This document shows positions 18,116-25,784 of a stretch of DNA of 64,000 nucleotides, piece by piece. The notes beneath the pieces are model-generated. The model saw only the letters and a program-made list of their open reading frames with translations. It was not told where the DNA came from and made no database searches. The translations under genes were made by a program, and so were the position numbers. The stretch spans positions 3,563,930-3,627,929 of the forward strand of contig NC_014145.1 in NCBI RefSeq assembly GCF_000253115.1. The letters run 5' to 3'. Position 1 is the first letter of the stretch. Every line of letters starts with the position of its first letter. This DNA is from Thiomonas arsenitoxydans. Lineage in GTDB: Bacteria; Pseudomonadota; Gammaproteobacteria; Burkholderiales; Burkholderiaceae_C.

Positions 18116-19672
18116 TCACACCTGGAACGACGGCGGCCTCAGTTCGGTCGGCCGGCCCTTGCCTTCCAGAAAATACCCAATCTCGACCATGGCCCAGGTG
18201 TCCTGTTCGCAGTAGGCCAGCAGGTTGCGACGTAACTCCGCCTTGCGCCTGGGCGTCAGCTCGGCGTCGAAGCAGGACTGCAGGTAGGCAACCTGCGCGC
18301 CGGTGCCGTCCTGCACCTCGTCCAGTTCTCCATAGTTCAGGTCAGGGGCGATGACCGGCAGCACCTTCTTGATGGAGAACGACCCCTTCATCGCCGGATG
18401 GTAGAAATGCTCCTTGACCACGGGGTGCAGGTCGACCAATCGCGCGGCCAGTCGCTTCAGCCGGTCCTCGAAGGCCGGATGGCGTTTGGCCAGCTCGACG
18501 ATGCGACCTCGTTCATACGTGGCGTAATACACCAGGATGGGGCCACCGTCCTCCACGTCGATGGCGTGCAGCATCTCCTCGATGCAGGGCTCGGAGGGGT
18601 CATGCCCGCTGAGGTCCAGGAAGGCGCGGTGCTCGAACACGCCGGGCGCCCGCTCGATATGGCAAGACCACTGGAACGGCACCTGCTCGTAAGGTCGCAA
18701 GCCGACCCACCGCGGCACCGGCAGGTCAATGCCTTCGAAGTCGAAGTAGTAGCGGGGATACGTCAGCCTTTGCATGAAGGTGTTGGCGCCAGGGGCGAGG
18801 ATAGGGCGCCCGGTGCGGTGGGCCTGCTGGATGCGGCGGTACAACGCCGCCTGTGCACCGACCAGCTCACCGGGACGCGGCTCCAGCAAAGACGTATAGC
18901 CCTTGGCGGCGAGCTTGCGCGCCAAGGCCTTCCCAGCCGTATCGGGGAGCAAACTCAGCGGATGTTCGGGGCCGGGCGGCTCCAGCCTTTGGCACAGCGC
19001 CGCGTAAGGGCAGGGGTGGGGATGGGTGCATTGATTGCCCATGCGGACGTCGGGCATGTCGCCGTCAACCACATCCCGAGCCTGCCGCAGCCATTGTGGA
19101 ACAGCACGCATGCGCTGTTGCACCGCATCGGTGACGTCCAGTTGGCGAAACAAGCCGCGGTAGTCGCCGGCGCCTGGATACCGCCATTGGTTGTCCAGCA
19201 GATTGAGCTCGGCGCGCGCCAGCGGCAGGCCGGCGCCTTCCAGCACCCAGGCCTGCACGGCGACATCGTCCAAATGATGCTCGTCCGGCGAACTCGGGGT
19301 GGCCTTGTCCGGCTTCAGCGGAAACGTGGAGGCCTTGGTCTCGCGCAGGACATAGCCCGCCGCCTCCGGCAGCAAGGCATCGGCGCGGGCATACAAGCCG
19401 TCGCGCACCATGGGCATTTCGACGGCGGGCAGCATGGCGGCGGCGGTCAGTTCGGCCAACGCGGTCGCAGCATCGCTTGCCGGGTCTCCGGAGGTGTTCG
19501 GCCAGAGGTACTCCCCGACATCCCGACGCGCATACTCGCCGACGAGACGGCCGTCGAGGGTGCGGCGGTCGACGGGGACGGACGCAGAAGTTTGCGGCTC
19601 GGGCGGATGGTGATGCAGCCACAGCATCCGCGGGCATTGGCGCCAGGCCATCAGGTCGGATTTGGTCAGCAC
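18116..19672 (-). CDS. DUF2779 protein: RecB-like Fe-S nuclease fused to DEDD exonuclease
   Basis: A 518-residue protein starting with GTG at 19672 behind GGGGAG. The N-terminal half has the RecB/Cas4-type PD-(D/E)xK pattern: MLTKSDLMAWRQCPRMLWLH, Asp98, Glu111-Thr-Lys113 and Gln140. Four cysteines (Cys13 and Cys215, Cys221, Cys227 in CTHPHPCPYAALC) are placed as in the iron-sulfur nucleases AddB and Cas4. The C-terminal half is an RNase H-fold 3'-5' exonuclease: YYFDFEGID (Asp311, Glu313), Asp414 and YCEQDT (Tyr487, Asp491) give a DEDDy set. Both active sites look intact. The cellular role of DUF2779 proteins is not established; nucleic acid processing in defence or repair is the natural inference. 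Confidence 0.85.
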   Translation of the reverse strand: MLTKSDLMAWRQCPRMLWLHHHPPEPQTSASVPVDRRTLDGRLVGEYARRDVGEYLWPNTSGDPASDAATALAELTAAAMLPAVEMPMVRDGLYARADALLPEAAGYVLRETKASTFPLKPDKATPSSPDEHHLDDVAVQAWVLEGAGLPLARAELNLLDNQWRYPGAGDYRGLFRQLDVTDAVQQRMRAVPQWLRQARDVVDGDMPDVRMGNQCTHPHPCPYAALCQRLEPPGPEHPLSLLPDTAGKALARKLAAKGYTSLLEPRPGELVGAQAALYRRIQQAHRTGRPILAPGANTFMQRLTYPRYYFDFEGIDLPVPRWVGLRPYEQVPFQWSCHIERAPGVFEHRAFLDLSGHDPSEPCIEEMLHAIDVEDGGPILVYYATYERGRIVELAKRHPAFEDRLKRLAARLVDLHPVVKEHFYHPAMKGSFSIKKVLPVIAPDLNYGELDEVQDGTGAQVAYLQSCFDAELTPRRKAELRRNLLAYCEQDTWAMVEIGYFLEGKGRPTELRPPSFQV

Positions 19673-19844
19673 CGAAGCTCCCCCTTGTCAATCCGTGTCG
19701 GGCGGAACGGCGTGTTCCGGTCAACAGCATTGTGCCGAGCTGGAGCCTTGCGTCGCAAGCAGCGCCAGGGCTTGTTGTGTCGGAGGGACATCGGCGGTTC
19801 TGCAGGGCGCGTGCGTTCCCATAAAAAAGAGGCGCGTTTGGTGC

Positions 19845-19860
19845 AGCGTTACGTCGTTAC
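19845..19860 (+). repeat. Two tandem 8-bp units (AGCGTTAC, GTCGTTAC)
   Basis: The same unit seen in triplicate at 4852-4875 recurs here, inside the otherwise empty 356-base gap (19673-20028) between the DUF2779 gene and the integrase gene. Nothing else is recognised in that gap. Confidence 0.55.
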
Positions 19861-20028
19861 GGGGCACCGCATCACAACGCGATTCAAGACCACCGCCGCG
19901 CTTTACGGAAGCGCGCCCGCAAGCGCGGCCAAACAAATCCCGCCAAAGCGTGAATTTTTCACGCGCCGCTATCTGGGTTTTGGTAAGCGGTGGCTTTTCG
20001 CTGCTGAGCTGTTCCTCGAGCGCATCTC

Positions 20029-21600
20029 CTAGGCTCTTACGCGTCGTTCCGGAAAAGCGATGACGTTCGACCGAGGTGGCGTGGGCATTGCCGTGGCGGC
20101 AATGAAGTTCACCGACAAGGTGGACGCGTCCCCGTTTGACACGAGCTCCGCCATCGTGACATTCGCCTTTTCGGCAAGCCGTTCACGGCCCTTATGCGTG
20201 TAGTGCGCACCCTCGGTAGCGAACGCGGCATCGAGTCGCAGCGCCATCTTGGATGCGCAAAGGTGGGCATACCGTGTGAGCATTCGAAGGTCACGATGAC
20301 CGGAGAAGGCCTGTAGGTCGACCAGATTGAATTGACCCGTGTCGGCGACGCGGCTGATGCCCTCGTGCCGCAAGTCGTGGATATGAAGCCCTTCAATGTG
20401 CGCATGGTTCAGGATGTAAGCCCAGGCGTCACGCACCTTGTCCACGCTCATGGGGAACACCCGTTCGTCATGGCGAGGAAGGGCGTCGAGCATCGCCACG
20501 AGTTCAGCGCGCAGCGGCAAGGTGCGCGCCAAGCCATTCTTGGTCTCGGGCAAGAACGCGGTTTGCTTGACCAAATCCACATGGGCCCATGTCAATCCGA
20601 GGGTCTCGCCCCGCCGCGCAGCGGTCATCAGCTGGAATGCAACGAAAGCCTGCATCATGGTGCCGGGTTGCGCTTGAGCCTGCGCTACCGGGCGCAATTC
20701 CTTGCGCAGTCGCGCCTCGATGCGCTTCTTTTGCGAGAGGCTGCGGTACTGCTCGGGGACCTCGGGATGGCTTGCCAGCAGTTGTTCGACGGTCGCATCG
20801 ACGGCGCGTTCGAGGTCCCAGGCCCGTGCACCGGCAAAAATGCGCTCTTCTTCACCGTCAGCGAGTCGGCGGTTACGCTCGTTGCGGTAGCGTGGTCGTT
20901 GGACACCTCTGATGGGTGAGTCGGCCAGAGGGTATTTCCAAACGTCGAGGATGAACGTGAACAAGGCGCTGAAGATGTCGACTTCACGGTCGACCGTGGC
21001 CGGTTCGCTGTCCTGCAGACGCTCCTCAATAAAGTCGTTGAGGTCATCGGTCGTGACCTCGGGCAGAGGTTTGTGCAGCCATTCCAGGCTGCCATAGGTT
21101 GTCCGCATCTGAAAGCTGCCGGGGTGCACCCTACGACCATGGGCCTTTTGCCAGTCCTTGAACTCTTCGACCAGCGCCTTTCCGTGCGGGCCGCTGTCCA
21201 TGAGCATGGCCTCAAGCTTGTAGGTGAGCATGTCGGCGGACTTGAGCTTGGGCACCTTCTCCTTCAAGTACCGAACCATGAGTTGCGCGACCGTGACCTT
21301 GTGGGAGCGTGCGTAGTCGACGTACAGACCTCGTCCGCGCTCCTCCTCGATTTTGCGGATGAGCTTTTCGGCTGTCTCGACCGACGGCAGGGTGAAGGTT
21401 TGTGGCGCGCGGCCTTTCTGCCGTACCCGCACCAGGATGGTGTCTTCGAGCTGGGTCACGGCAGGTTTGAATCCCTGCGCCCGCAGCTCGGCCATGTGGC
21501 TGGCCACGCGCGCTGGTGCGTTGAAGGGGAACTCCCGCGTGAGGTCCTCGCGATTTCTGACTGTGACGCGAAAACGGGAGCGGTTTTCCAGGGTTGCCAT
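20029..21600 (-). CDS. int: Tyrosine-type site-specific integrase
   Basis: A 523-residue tyrosine recombinase. The ATG at 21600 has GGAG seven bases upstream; a TTG four codons earlier is less likely. The N-terminal arm-binding and core-binding parts (VTVAQLMVRYLKEKVP) lead into the catalytic domain with Arg in LMTAARRGETLGLTWAHVDL, the hairpin Lys in PETKNG, HDLRHEG, SGHRDL and the nucleophile Tyr in LTRYAHL. The full R-K-H-R-H-Y set is present. The gene starts 210 bases from the truncated tRNA-Pro, the usual distance from an attachment site, so this integrase very probably recombines at that tRNA and moves the element to its left. Confidence 0.95.
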   Translation of the reverse strand: MATLENRSRFRVTVRNREDLTREFPFNAPARVASHMAELRAQGFKPAVTQLEDTILVRVRQKGRAPQTFTLPSVETAEKLIRKIEEERGRGLYVDYARSHKVTVAQLMVRYLKEKVPKLKSADMLTYKLEAMLMDSGPHGKALVEEFKDWQKAHGRRVHPGSFQMRTTYGSLEWLHKPLPEVTTDDLNDFIEERLQDSEPATVDREVDIFSALFTFILDVWKYPLADSPIRGVQRPRYRNERNRRLADGEEERIFAGARAWDLERAVDATVEQLLASHPEVPEQYRSLSQKKRIEARLRKELRPVAQAQAQPGTMMQAFVAFQLMTAARRGETLGLTWAHVDLVKQTAFLPETKNGLARTLPLRAELVAMLDALPRHDERVFPMSVDKVRDAWAYILNHAHIEGLHIHDLRHEGISRVADTGQFNLVDLQAFSGHRDLRMLTRYAHLCASKMALRLDAAFATEGAHYTHKGRERLAEKANVTMAELVSNGDASTLSVNFIAATAMPTPPRSNVIAFPERRVRA

Positions 21601-21809
21601 GCGTGTCTCCAAAACGAAGTGGGGACACCGTGAAGCAACCAGGTTTATGCGCCGCGCAAGGTCGGCGACGCATGGCCCTCAAGCCGTTTGGCGTGCGTCG
21701 CACGCCGGACTTTGAGGCAATCTGTGGCACAGAATTGCCACAGATTTCAATTCGCGGGATTTTTTCTTTCCGGAAAATCTTCGCAATTTATTGATTTTGC
21801 AAAGATTTT

Positions 21810-21854
21810 TGGTCGGGGTGAGAGGATTCGAACCTCCGGCCTCTACGTCCCGAA
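21810..21854 (-). pseudogene. 3' part of tRNA-Pro(CGG), attachment-site remnant
   Basis: Read on the minus strand, 45 bases match a bacterial tRNA-Pro from the anticodon loop (TTCGGGA, anticodon CGG) through the 3' anticodon stem, variable loop, T arm (GGTTCGAATCC) and acceptor strand to CCA at 21810. Bases above 21854 do not form the 5' half: the 5' anticodon stem (expected CTACG), D arm and 5' acceptor strand are all missing. The break in the anticodon loop is a usual crossover point for tyrosine integrases. Confidence 0.88.
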
Positions 21855-21995
21855 TGGGTGCCACCGTCTGGCGTGCTGTCATCCGCTCGCGGCGCCGATG
21901 CGGCCAAAGGTGCGGCAATGTCGCAGGAATTGACTGAGCGCTTTGTTGCGGCCATTCGCGCTGAGTTTGGCATCTCCGGAAAGGCAAAGATATGA
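21855..21995 (+). pseudogene. 3' end of a gene lost at the integration boundary
   Basis: Right after the tRNA remnant, one frame is open for 46 codons and ends with a TGA (21993-21995) that overlaps the ATG of the next gene (ATGA overlap). It reads naturally (LTERFVAAIRAEFGISGKAKI) but has no proper start. This looks like the C-terminal scrap of a gene that was co-transcribed with the lactonase-like gene before the boundary formed. The family is not recognised. Confidence 0.5.
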
Positions 21996-22774
21996 CCCAG
22001 GTCCTCAGAATGTGGCCGCTTCTTACCGCCACCCATCGCTATGACAAGTCCCTCTCCACGCGCAATCGGGGAAATGGGCAGATCATCGAAGCGCCCATCC
22101 TTGCGTATTTGATCGAGACCACGCAGGGACGCATCCTGTACGACGTGGGCTGTGACTATCGCAAGATTGAGAGCAAGTCTCTGCGCGAGCGGTATTACGA
22201 CCCGCAGACCTTCGCCTTCGGCGCACCCGACATGCAGGAGGAGCAGCGCCTGCCACATCACCTGCAACGGCTCGGCTTGACCATGGCTGACATCGACCTT
22301 GTCTTTCTCGGTCATTTGCATTTCGACCACGCCGGAGGATTGTGCGAAATCTGCGGCGCCGAGGTGCATGTGCAGCATGACGAGATGGAGGCCGCGCGCA
22401 GCGGCCTGGACCCAGCGTATTTCCCTGATGACTTTGCTGGAAATCATCGCTGGAAAATCATGCAAGGAGAGTATGACTTGGTGCCCGGTGTACGGGCGAT
22501 TTCCAGCCCGGGCCACACAGCTGGTCATATGTCTCTCTGGGTCGAACTCCCGCGGGGTGCGCCTGTCATTTTGTGTGGCGATGCAGCCGATCTGGAAGAG
22601 AACCTCCGTGATGAAATCGCCCCTGGCATCTGCTGGCAGGAGCGGGACGATCAAGCCGTGCAGAGCATTCGCAAACTCAAAAACCTCGCAGCAAATGAAA
22701 AGGCCCAGCTCTGGCCCAATCACGACCTCGCGTTCTGGAAGAGCTTGTGCCAGTTCCCGGAGTTCCACGATTGA
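21992..22774 (+). CDS. Metallo-beta-lactamase-fold hydrolase, N-acyl homoserine lactonase-like
   Basis: A 260-residue protein of the metallo-beta-lactamase fold with the complete dinuclear zinc set: HLHFDHAGG (HxHxDH), His in SSPGHTAGH, the bridging Asp in LCGDAAD and a final His in WPNHD. The overall layout matches the AiiA/AhlS lactonase branch, which opens the lactone ring of quorum-sensing signals, but sequence alone does not separate lactonases from other hydrolases of this branch. The start has GGAAAGG upstream and overlaps the stop of the truncated gene. The next gene overlaps its stop. Given the nitrogen genes nearby, a role on an amide or lactone intermediate is also possible. Confidence 0.82.
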   Translation: MTQVLRMWPLLTATHRYDKSLSTRNRGNGQIIEAPILAYLIETTQGRILYDVGCDYRKIESKSLRERYYDPQTFAFGAPDMQEEQRLPHHLQRLGLTMADIDLVFLGHLHFDHAGGLCEICGAEVHVQHDEMEAARSGLDPAYFPDDFAGNHRWKIMQGEYDLVPGVRAISSPGHTAGHMSLWVELPRGAPVILCGDAADLEENLRDEIAPGICWQERDDQAVQSIRKLKNLAANEKAQLWPNHDLAFWKSLCQFPEFHD

Positions 22775-23502
22775 TCGAGCACATCGTTCCTCAGCGCTAC
22801 CAGGGCGTTTGGCGCCGAACGCTGCTGACCGCTCCTGAGGTTTATGACGACAGAACCCTGGTGCTGTGGATGCAGACTGCTCGGTGGCATGCCGATCTGC
22901 GCATTCCGGCGGATCGGCCGGATTGCTCCGGCTGCACCTCGCTCGCAGAGTGCAGCCGTGCGCAGTTGCTGTGTCTATTGAAGCAAGAAGGGTTTGCTGG
23001 CATCACGACTGTCAACGGAACAAGCTGCGAGTGGCGCCGCCAGATGGACTACCACCCCAAGGGATGGCGCGACAGAGGAGAGATGGCCTTTTCGACATGC
23101 ACCAGAGCGCTGGATGAATATGGCATCGAGGCGGACTATGCCGAACGCTGGGAACGCGATCCGGCCAGTGATCAGTCCGGCTGGGTCGCCCGCAGCAGCA
23201 GCGCGGCAGGTCCGGTTCTCTGGCTGCGCTCAGGCAAGCGTTTCATGTTGGCTCGACCGCGTGCAATGGACGCCACGGAAACCCTGGCGATCTGGTCGCG
23301 TGCGTCTGCCAACCGGGCCAGCATCGAGGAACTCAGGCGACTGGCTGACTTCGAAATCTCCTATGGAGTGATCACCGGAGACGATGGTTGCATCCTGCAC
23401 AGCACCCTCCCCTGGCGCGAGTTGCAAAGCGTTGTTCTGCCTAAGAACTGGTCGATCGACTGCGCAGTGGGGGATCTAGCCTCCGGTGCGTGCCTCGGCT
23501 GA
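22771..23502 (+). CDS. Conserved protein of unknown function, possibly HRI1-like
   Basis: A 243-residue protein whose TTG start (22771) overlaps the stop of the lactonase-like gene (TTGA). A GTG at 22747 is an alternative. Conserved-looking blocks are VPQRYQGVWRRTLL, LWMQTARWHADLRIPADRP and CEWRRQMDYHPKGW, followed by repeated beta strands ending with an ISYGVITGDDGCILHSTLPWR stretch. The pattern of tryptophans and strands reminds me of the HRI1-type beta-barrel family, but this is a weak call. It has no signal peptide or membrane segment. Tight coupling to the lactonase-like gene suggests a shared process. Confidence 0.6.
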   Translation: MIEHIVPQRYQGVWRRTLLTAPEVYDDRTLVLWMQTARWHADLRIPADRPDCSGCTSLAECSRAQLLCLLKQEGFAGITTVNGTSCEWRRQMDYHPKGWRDRGEMAFSTCTRALDEYGIEADYAERWERDPASDQSGWVARSSSAAGPVLWLRSGKRFMLARPRAMDATETLAIWSRASANRASIEELRRLADFEISYGVITGDDGCILHSTLPWRELQSVVLPKNWSIDCAVGDLASGACLG

Positions 23503-23511
23503 AGCCACCAA

Positions 23512-23955
23512 TCAATACATCTTGTAGGGCAGAAACTTGCCGCTCATCGTGATGTGCACGCGGTCGCCCTTGGGGTCGGGCTCGCGGGTGAGGTCCATCT
23601 TGAAGTCGATGGCGCTCATGATGCCGTCGCCGAACTCCTCGTGGATCAGCTCCTTGAAGGTCGTGCCGTAAACGTTGATGAGCTCGTAGAAGCGGTAGAT
23701 CAGCGGATCGGTCGGCACGGCGGTGGGCAATGCGCCTTTGTACGGCACCACCTGCAGCAGCTTCACGGCCGCGGCGTCGAGGTCGAACAGCGCGCCAATC
23801 ACAGCGGCCTGTTCGGCACTGAAGGTCATTTGGCCCAGGCATCCGGCGGTCACCCACTCCTTGCTCTGGCCCACGGCCTTGGCCACGTCCGACCAGTTCA
23901 GGCCTTTGGCAATCTTGGCAGTGATGATGGCCTCGGTCACGTCGTTGCGATTCAT
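23512..23955 (-). CDS. cynS: Cyanate hydratase (cyanase)
   Basis: A 147-residue cyanase, close to the usual 156. It converts cyanate and bicarbonate to carbamate and CO2, releasing ammonia. The N-terminal half is a POU-like helical domain (AKIAKGLNWSDVAKAVGQSKEW). The catalytic domain has the family signature PLIYRFYELINVYGTTFKE with Arg88 and Glu91, and Ser114 in GIMSAIDF, equivalent to Arg96, Glu99 and Ser122 of the E. coli enzyme. AGGAG lies five bases before the ATG. It is the last gene of the minus-strand guanidine/allophanate operon, 38 bases after atzF, and adds cyanate as another source of ammonia or detoxifies it. Confidence 0.96.
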   Translation of the reverse strand: MNRNDVTEAIITAKIAKGLNWSDVAKAVGQSKEWVTAGCLGQMTFSAEQAAVIGALFDLDAAAVKLLQVVPYKGALPTAVPTDPLIYRFYELINVYGTTFKELIHEEFGDGIMSAIDFKMDLTREPDPKGDRVHITMSGKFLPYKMY

Positions 23956-23993
23956 GGAAGCTCCTTGTTACTTGGTCGTAGATGGAAGAGCGC

Positions 23994-25784
23994 TCAGGTC
24001 TGCAAATAGGCTTTCCAGCCAGCCAATGCAGTAATGTCCTTCGCCCCTTCGATGCCGATGCCTTCGCAGATGAACCCGGCAACGCTGCTGCCATCTTCAA
24101 GCTGCACGCTACCGATGCCCAGCGGCGCTGGAATGCCTGCAACGAAGGAACCGAAAGCCGTGGCGGGAAGCTCCCACACTTCGCAGGCGATGGAGGCGCC
24201 ACCGCTAACAACGCGAATCAGCCCGGGGCGCTTGCCGTCGGGCAGGGCGTAGAACTTGTAGTGTGGCGCGGTGCGAGTTGCACGCAGCAAACGTGCGCCG
24301 CGCGAAGTGAGCTGGCCATTCAGCGGCAAACCACTGAGATGCGCGCCGACCACGGCCACGCGCACCTGACCACTGGGGATAGCAACTACAGGTGAAACGG
24401 GTTTTACGGGCGGTTCGGTTTCCACTGCGCCGCAGGGCAGCGCGCGGTCGTCCTGCCAAAGATCGGCCAGATGCAGCAGCGGCACGTCCTGATGCGCCGG
24501 GGCGAACAGGGTGATGCCCAGCGGCAAGCCGTCAGCCCGGAACCCTGCCGGCACGGCGATGGCGGCGTAGTCCAGCAGGTTCATGAAGTTGGTGTACAGG
24601 CCAAGATCGGTGTTGCGGGCAAGCGGCTCGGCCAGCATCTCGGCGCGGGTATAGATGGTGCCTGCCGTGGGCGTGACGATGCAATCCACCACGTCCCACA
24701 CCGGTGCGCACTGACGCTGCAAATCGCGCAGGCGATATTGCGCGGCGAAGGCATCGGCCGCCAGGGGCTTGGCGCCACCCAGGGTGATCTCACGGGTGAC
24801 GGGGAACAGCGCCTCGGGCTTGGCGTCGACAAAGGCGCGGATCGCCTGGTAGCGCTCCGCGACCCAGGGGCCGCCGTAAAGCAGGCGTGCGGTGTCCATG
24901 AAGGGAGCGAAGTCGATCTCCACGGCCTCGCCGCCGAGACGCTTCAACCGCTCCACCGCAGCGTCGAACAAGCGCTCGGATTCGGCGTCGCCAAAGAACT
25001 GCAGGTCTTTGCGCGCAGGCACGCCGAAGCGAAACTGCGCCGCGCGACCAAAGTCAAAGCCATGCGGCAGCGCCGCGCGAGAGTATGCGTCAGCGGCGTC
25101 TTCGCCCAGGGCCACGGCAAAGACCTGCTGTGCATCGGGCGCAGAGAGGGAGAAGATGGACACCACGTCGAGCGAGCGGCAGGCGGGCACCACGCCGTGG
25201 GTGGAAATTAGTCCGCATGTGGCCTTGAGTCCGACGAGGTTGTTGAACGCCGCGGGCACGCGACCCGAGCCGGCTGTGTCTGTGCCCAGTGAAAAGCTTG
25301 CCAGCCCCAGCGCCACGGCCACAGCCGAACCGGAACTGGAGCCGCCGGAGATGTAGTCGGGGTTGAACGCATTGCGGCACGCGCCATAGGGTGAGCGCGT
25401 GCCGTTGAGCCCGGTGGCGAACTGGTCGAGGTTGGTCTTGCCCATGGCGATGGCCCCAGCGTCCAGCAACTTCTGCACCACGGTGGCCGACTGCTGTGGC
25501 GTGTAGGCGTAGTCCGGGCAGGCGCAGGTGGTGGGCACTCCAGCGAGGTCGATGTTGTCCTTGATGGCGAAAGGCACACCGTACAAGGGCAGGTCGTCCA
25601 TGCCATGCGCCTCCAGCTCACGAGCGCGGTCCAGGAGACGCGCACGCTCCGGCGGCGTGATCCAGATGGCGTGATCGGGATAGCGTGCGCTGCGCGCCAG
25701 CAATTCTTCGATCAGTGCCGTGGGGGTCAGACTGCCGTCGCGATACGCGGCATGCAGAGCGGGGATGGTCAGGCTGATGATCAT
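23994..25784 (-). CDS. atzF: Allophanate hydrolase
   Basis: A 596-residue amidase-signature enzyme that splits allophanate to two ammonia and two CO2. The catalytic triad is visible: Lys75 in FAIKDNIDL, the cis-Ser149 in GGSSSGSA and the nucleophile Ser173 in TDTAGSGRVPA. The C-terminal about 150 residues form the AtzF-type second domain (VAVVGAHLSGLPLNGQL, ending IEGAKDITALAGWKAYL), which many allophanate hydrolases carry. Its ATG immediately follows the stop of the carboxylase gene, so the two are coupled. In this operon it consumes the product of the DUF1989 pair. Confidence 0.95.
   Translation of the reverse strand: MIISLTIPALHAAYRDGSLTPTALIEELLARSARYPDHAIWITPPERARLLDRARELEAHGMDDLPLYGVPFAIKDNIDLAGVPTTCACPDYAYTPQQSATVVQKLLDAGAIAMGKTNLDQFATGLNGTRSPYGACRNAFNPDYISGGSSSGSAVAVALGLASFSLGTDTAGSGRVPAAFNNLVGLKATCGLISTHGVVPACRSLDVVSIFSLSAPDAQQVFAVALGEDAADAYSRAALPHGFDFGRAAQFRFGVPARKDLQFFGDAESERLFDAAVERLKRLGGEAVEIDFAPFMDTARLLYGGPWVAERYQAIRAFVDAKPEALFPVTREITLGGAKPLAADAFAAQYRLRDLQRQCAPVWDVVDCIVTPTAGTIYTRAEMLAEPLARNTDLGLYTNFMNLLDYAAIAVPAGFRADGLPLGITLFAPAHQDVPLLHLADLWQDDRALPCGAVETEPPVKPVSPVVAIPSGQVRVAVVGAHLSGLPLNGQLTSRGARLLRATRTAPHYKFYALPDGKRPGLIRVVSGGASIACEVWELPATAFGSFVAGIPAPLGIGSVQLEDGSSVAGFICEGIGIEGAKDITALAGWKAYLQT

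Noticed and set aside
18398..20032. 544-codon plus-strand open frame opposite the DUF2779 gene
   Set aside because: Antisense to a protein with two recognisable active sites; no motif of its own.
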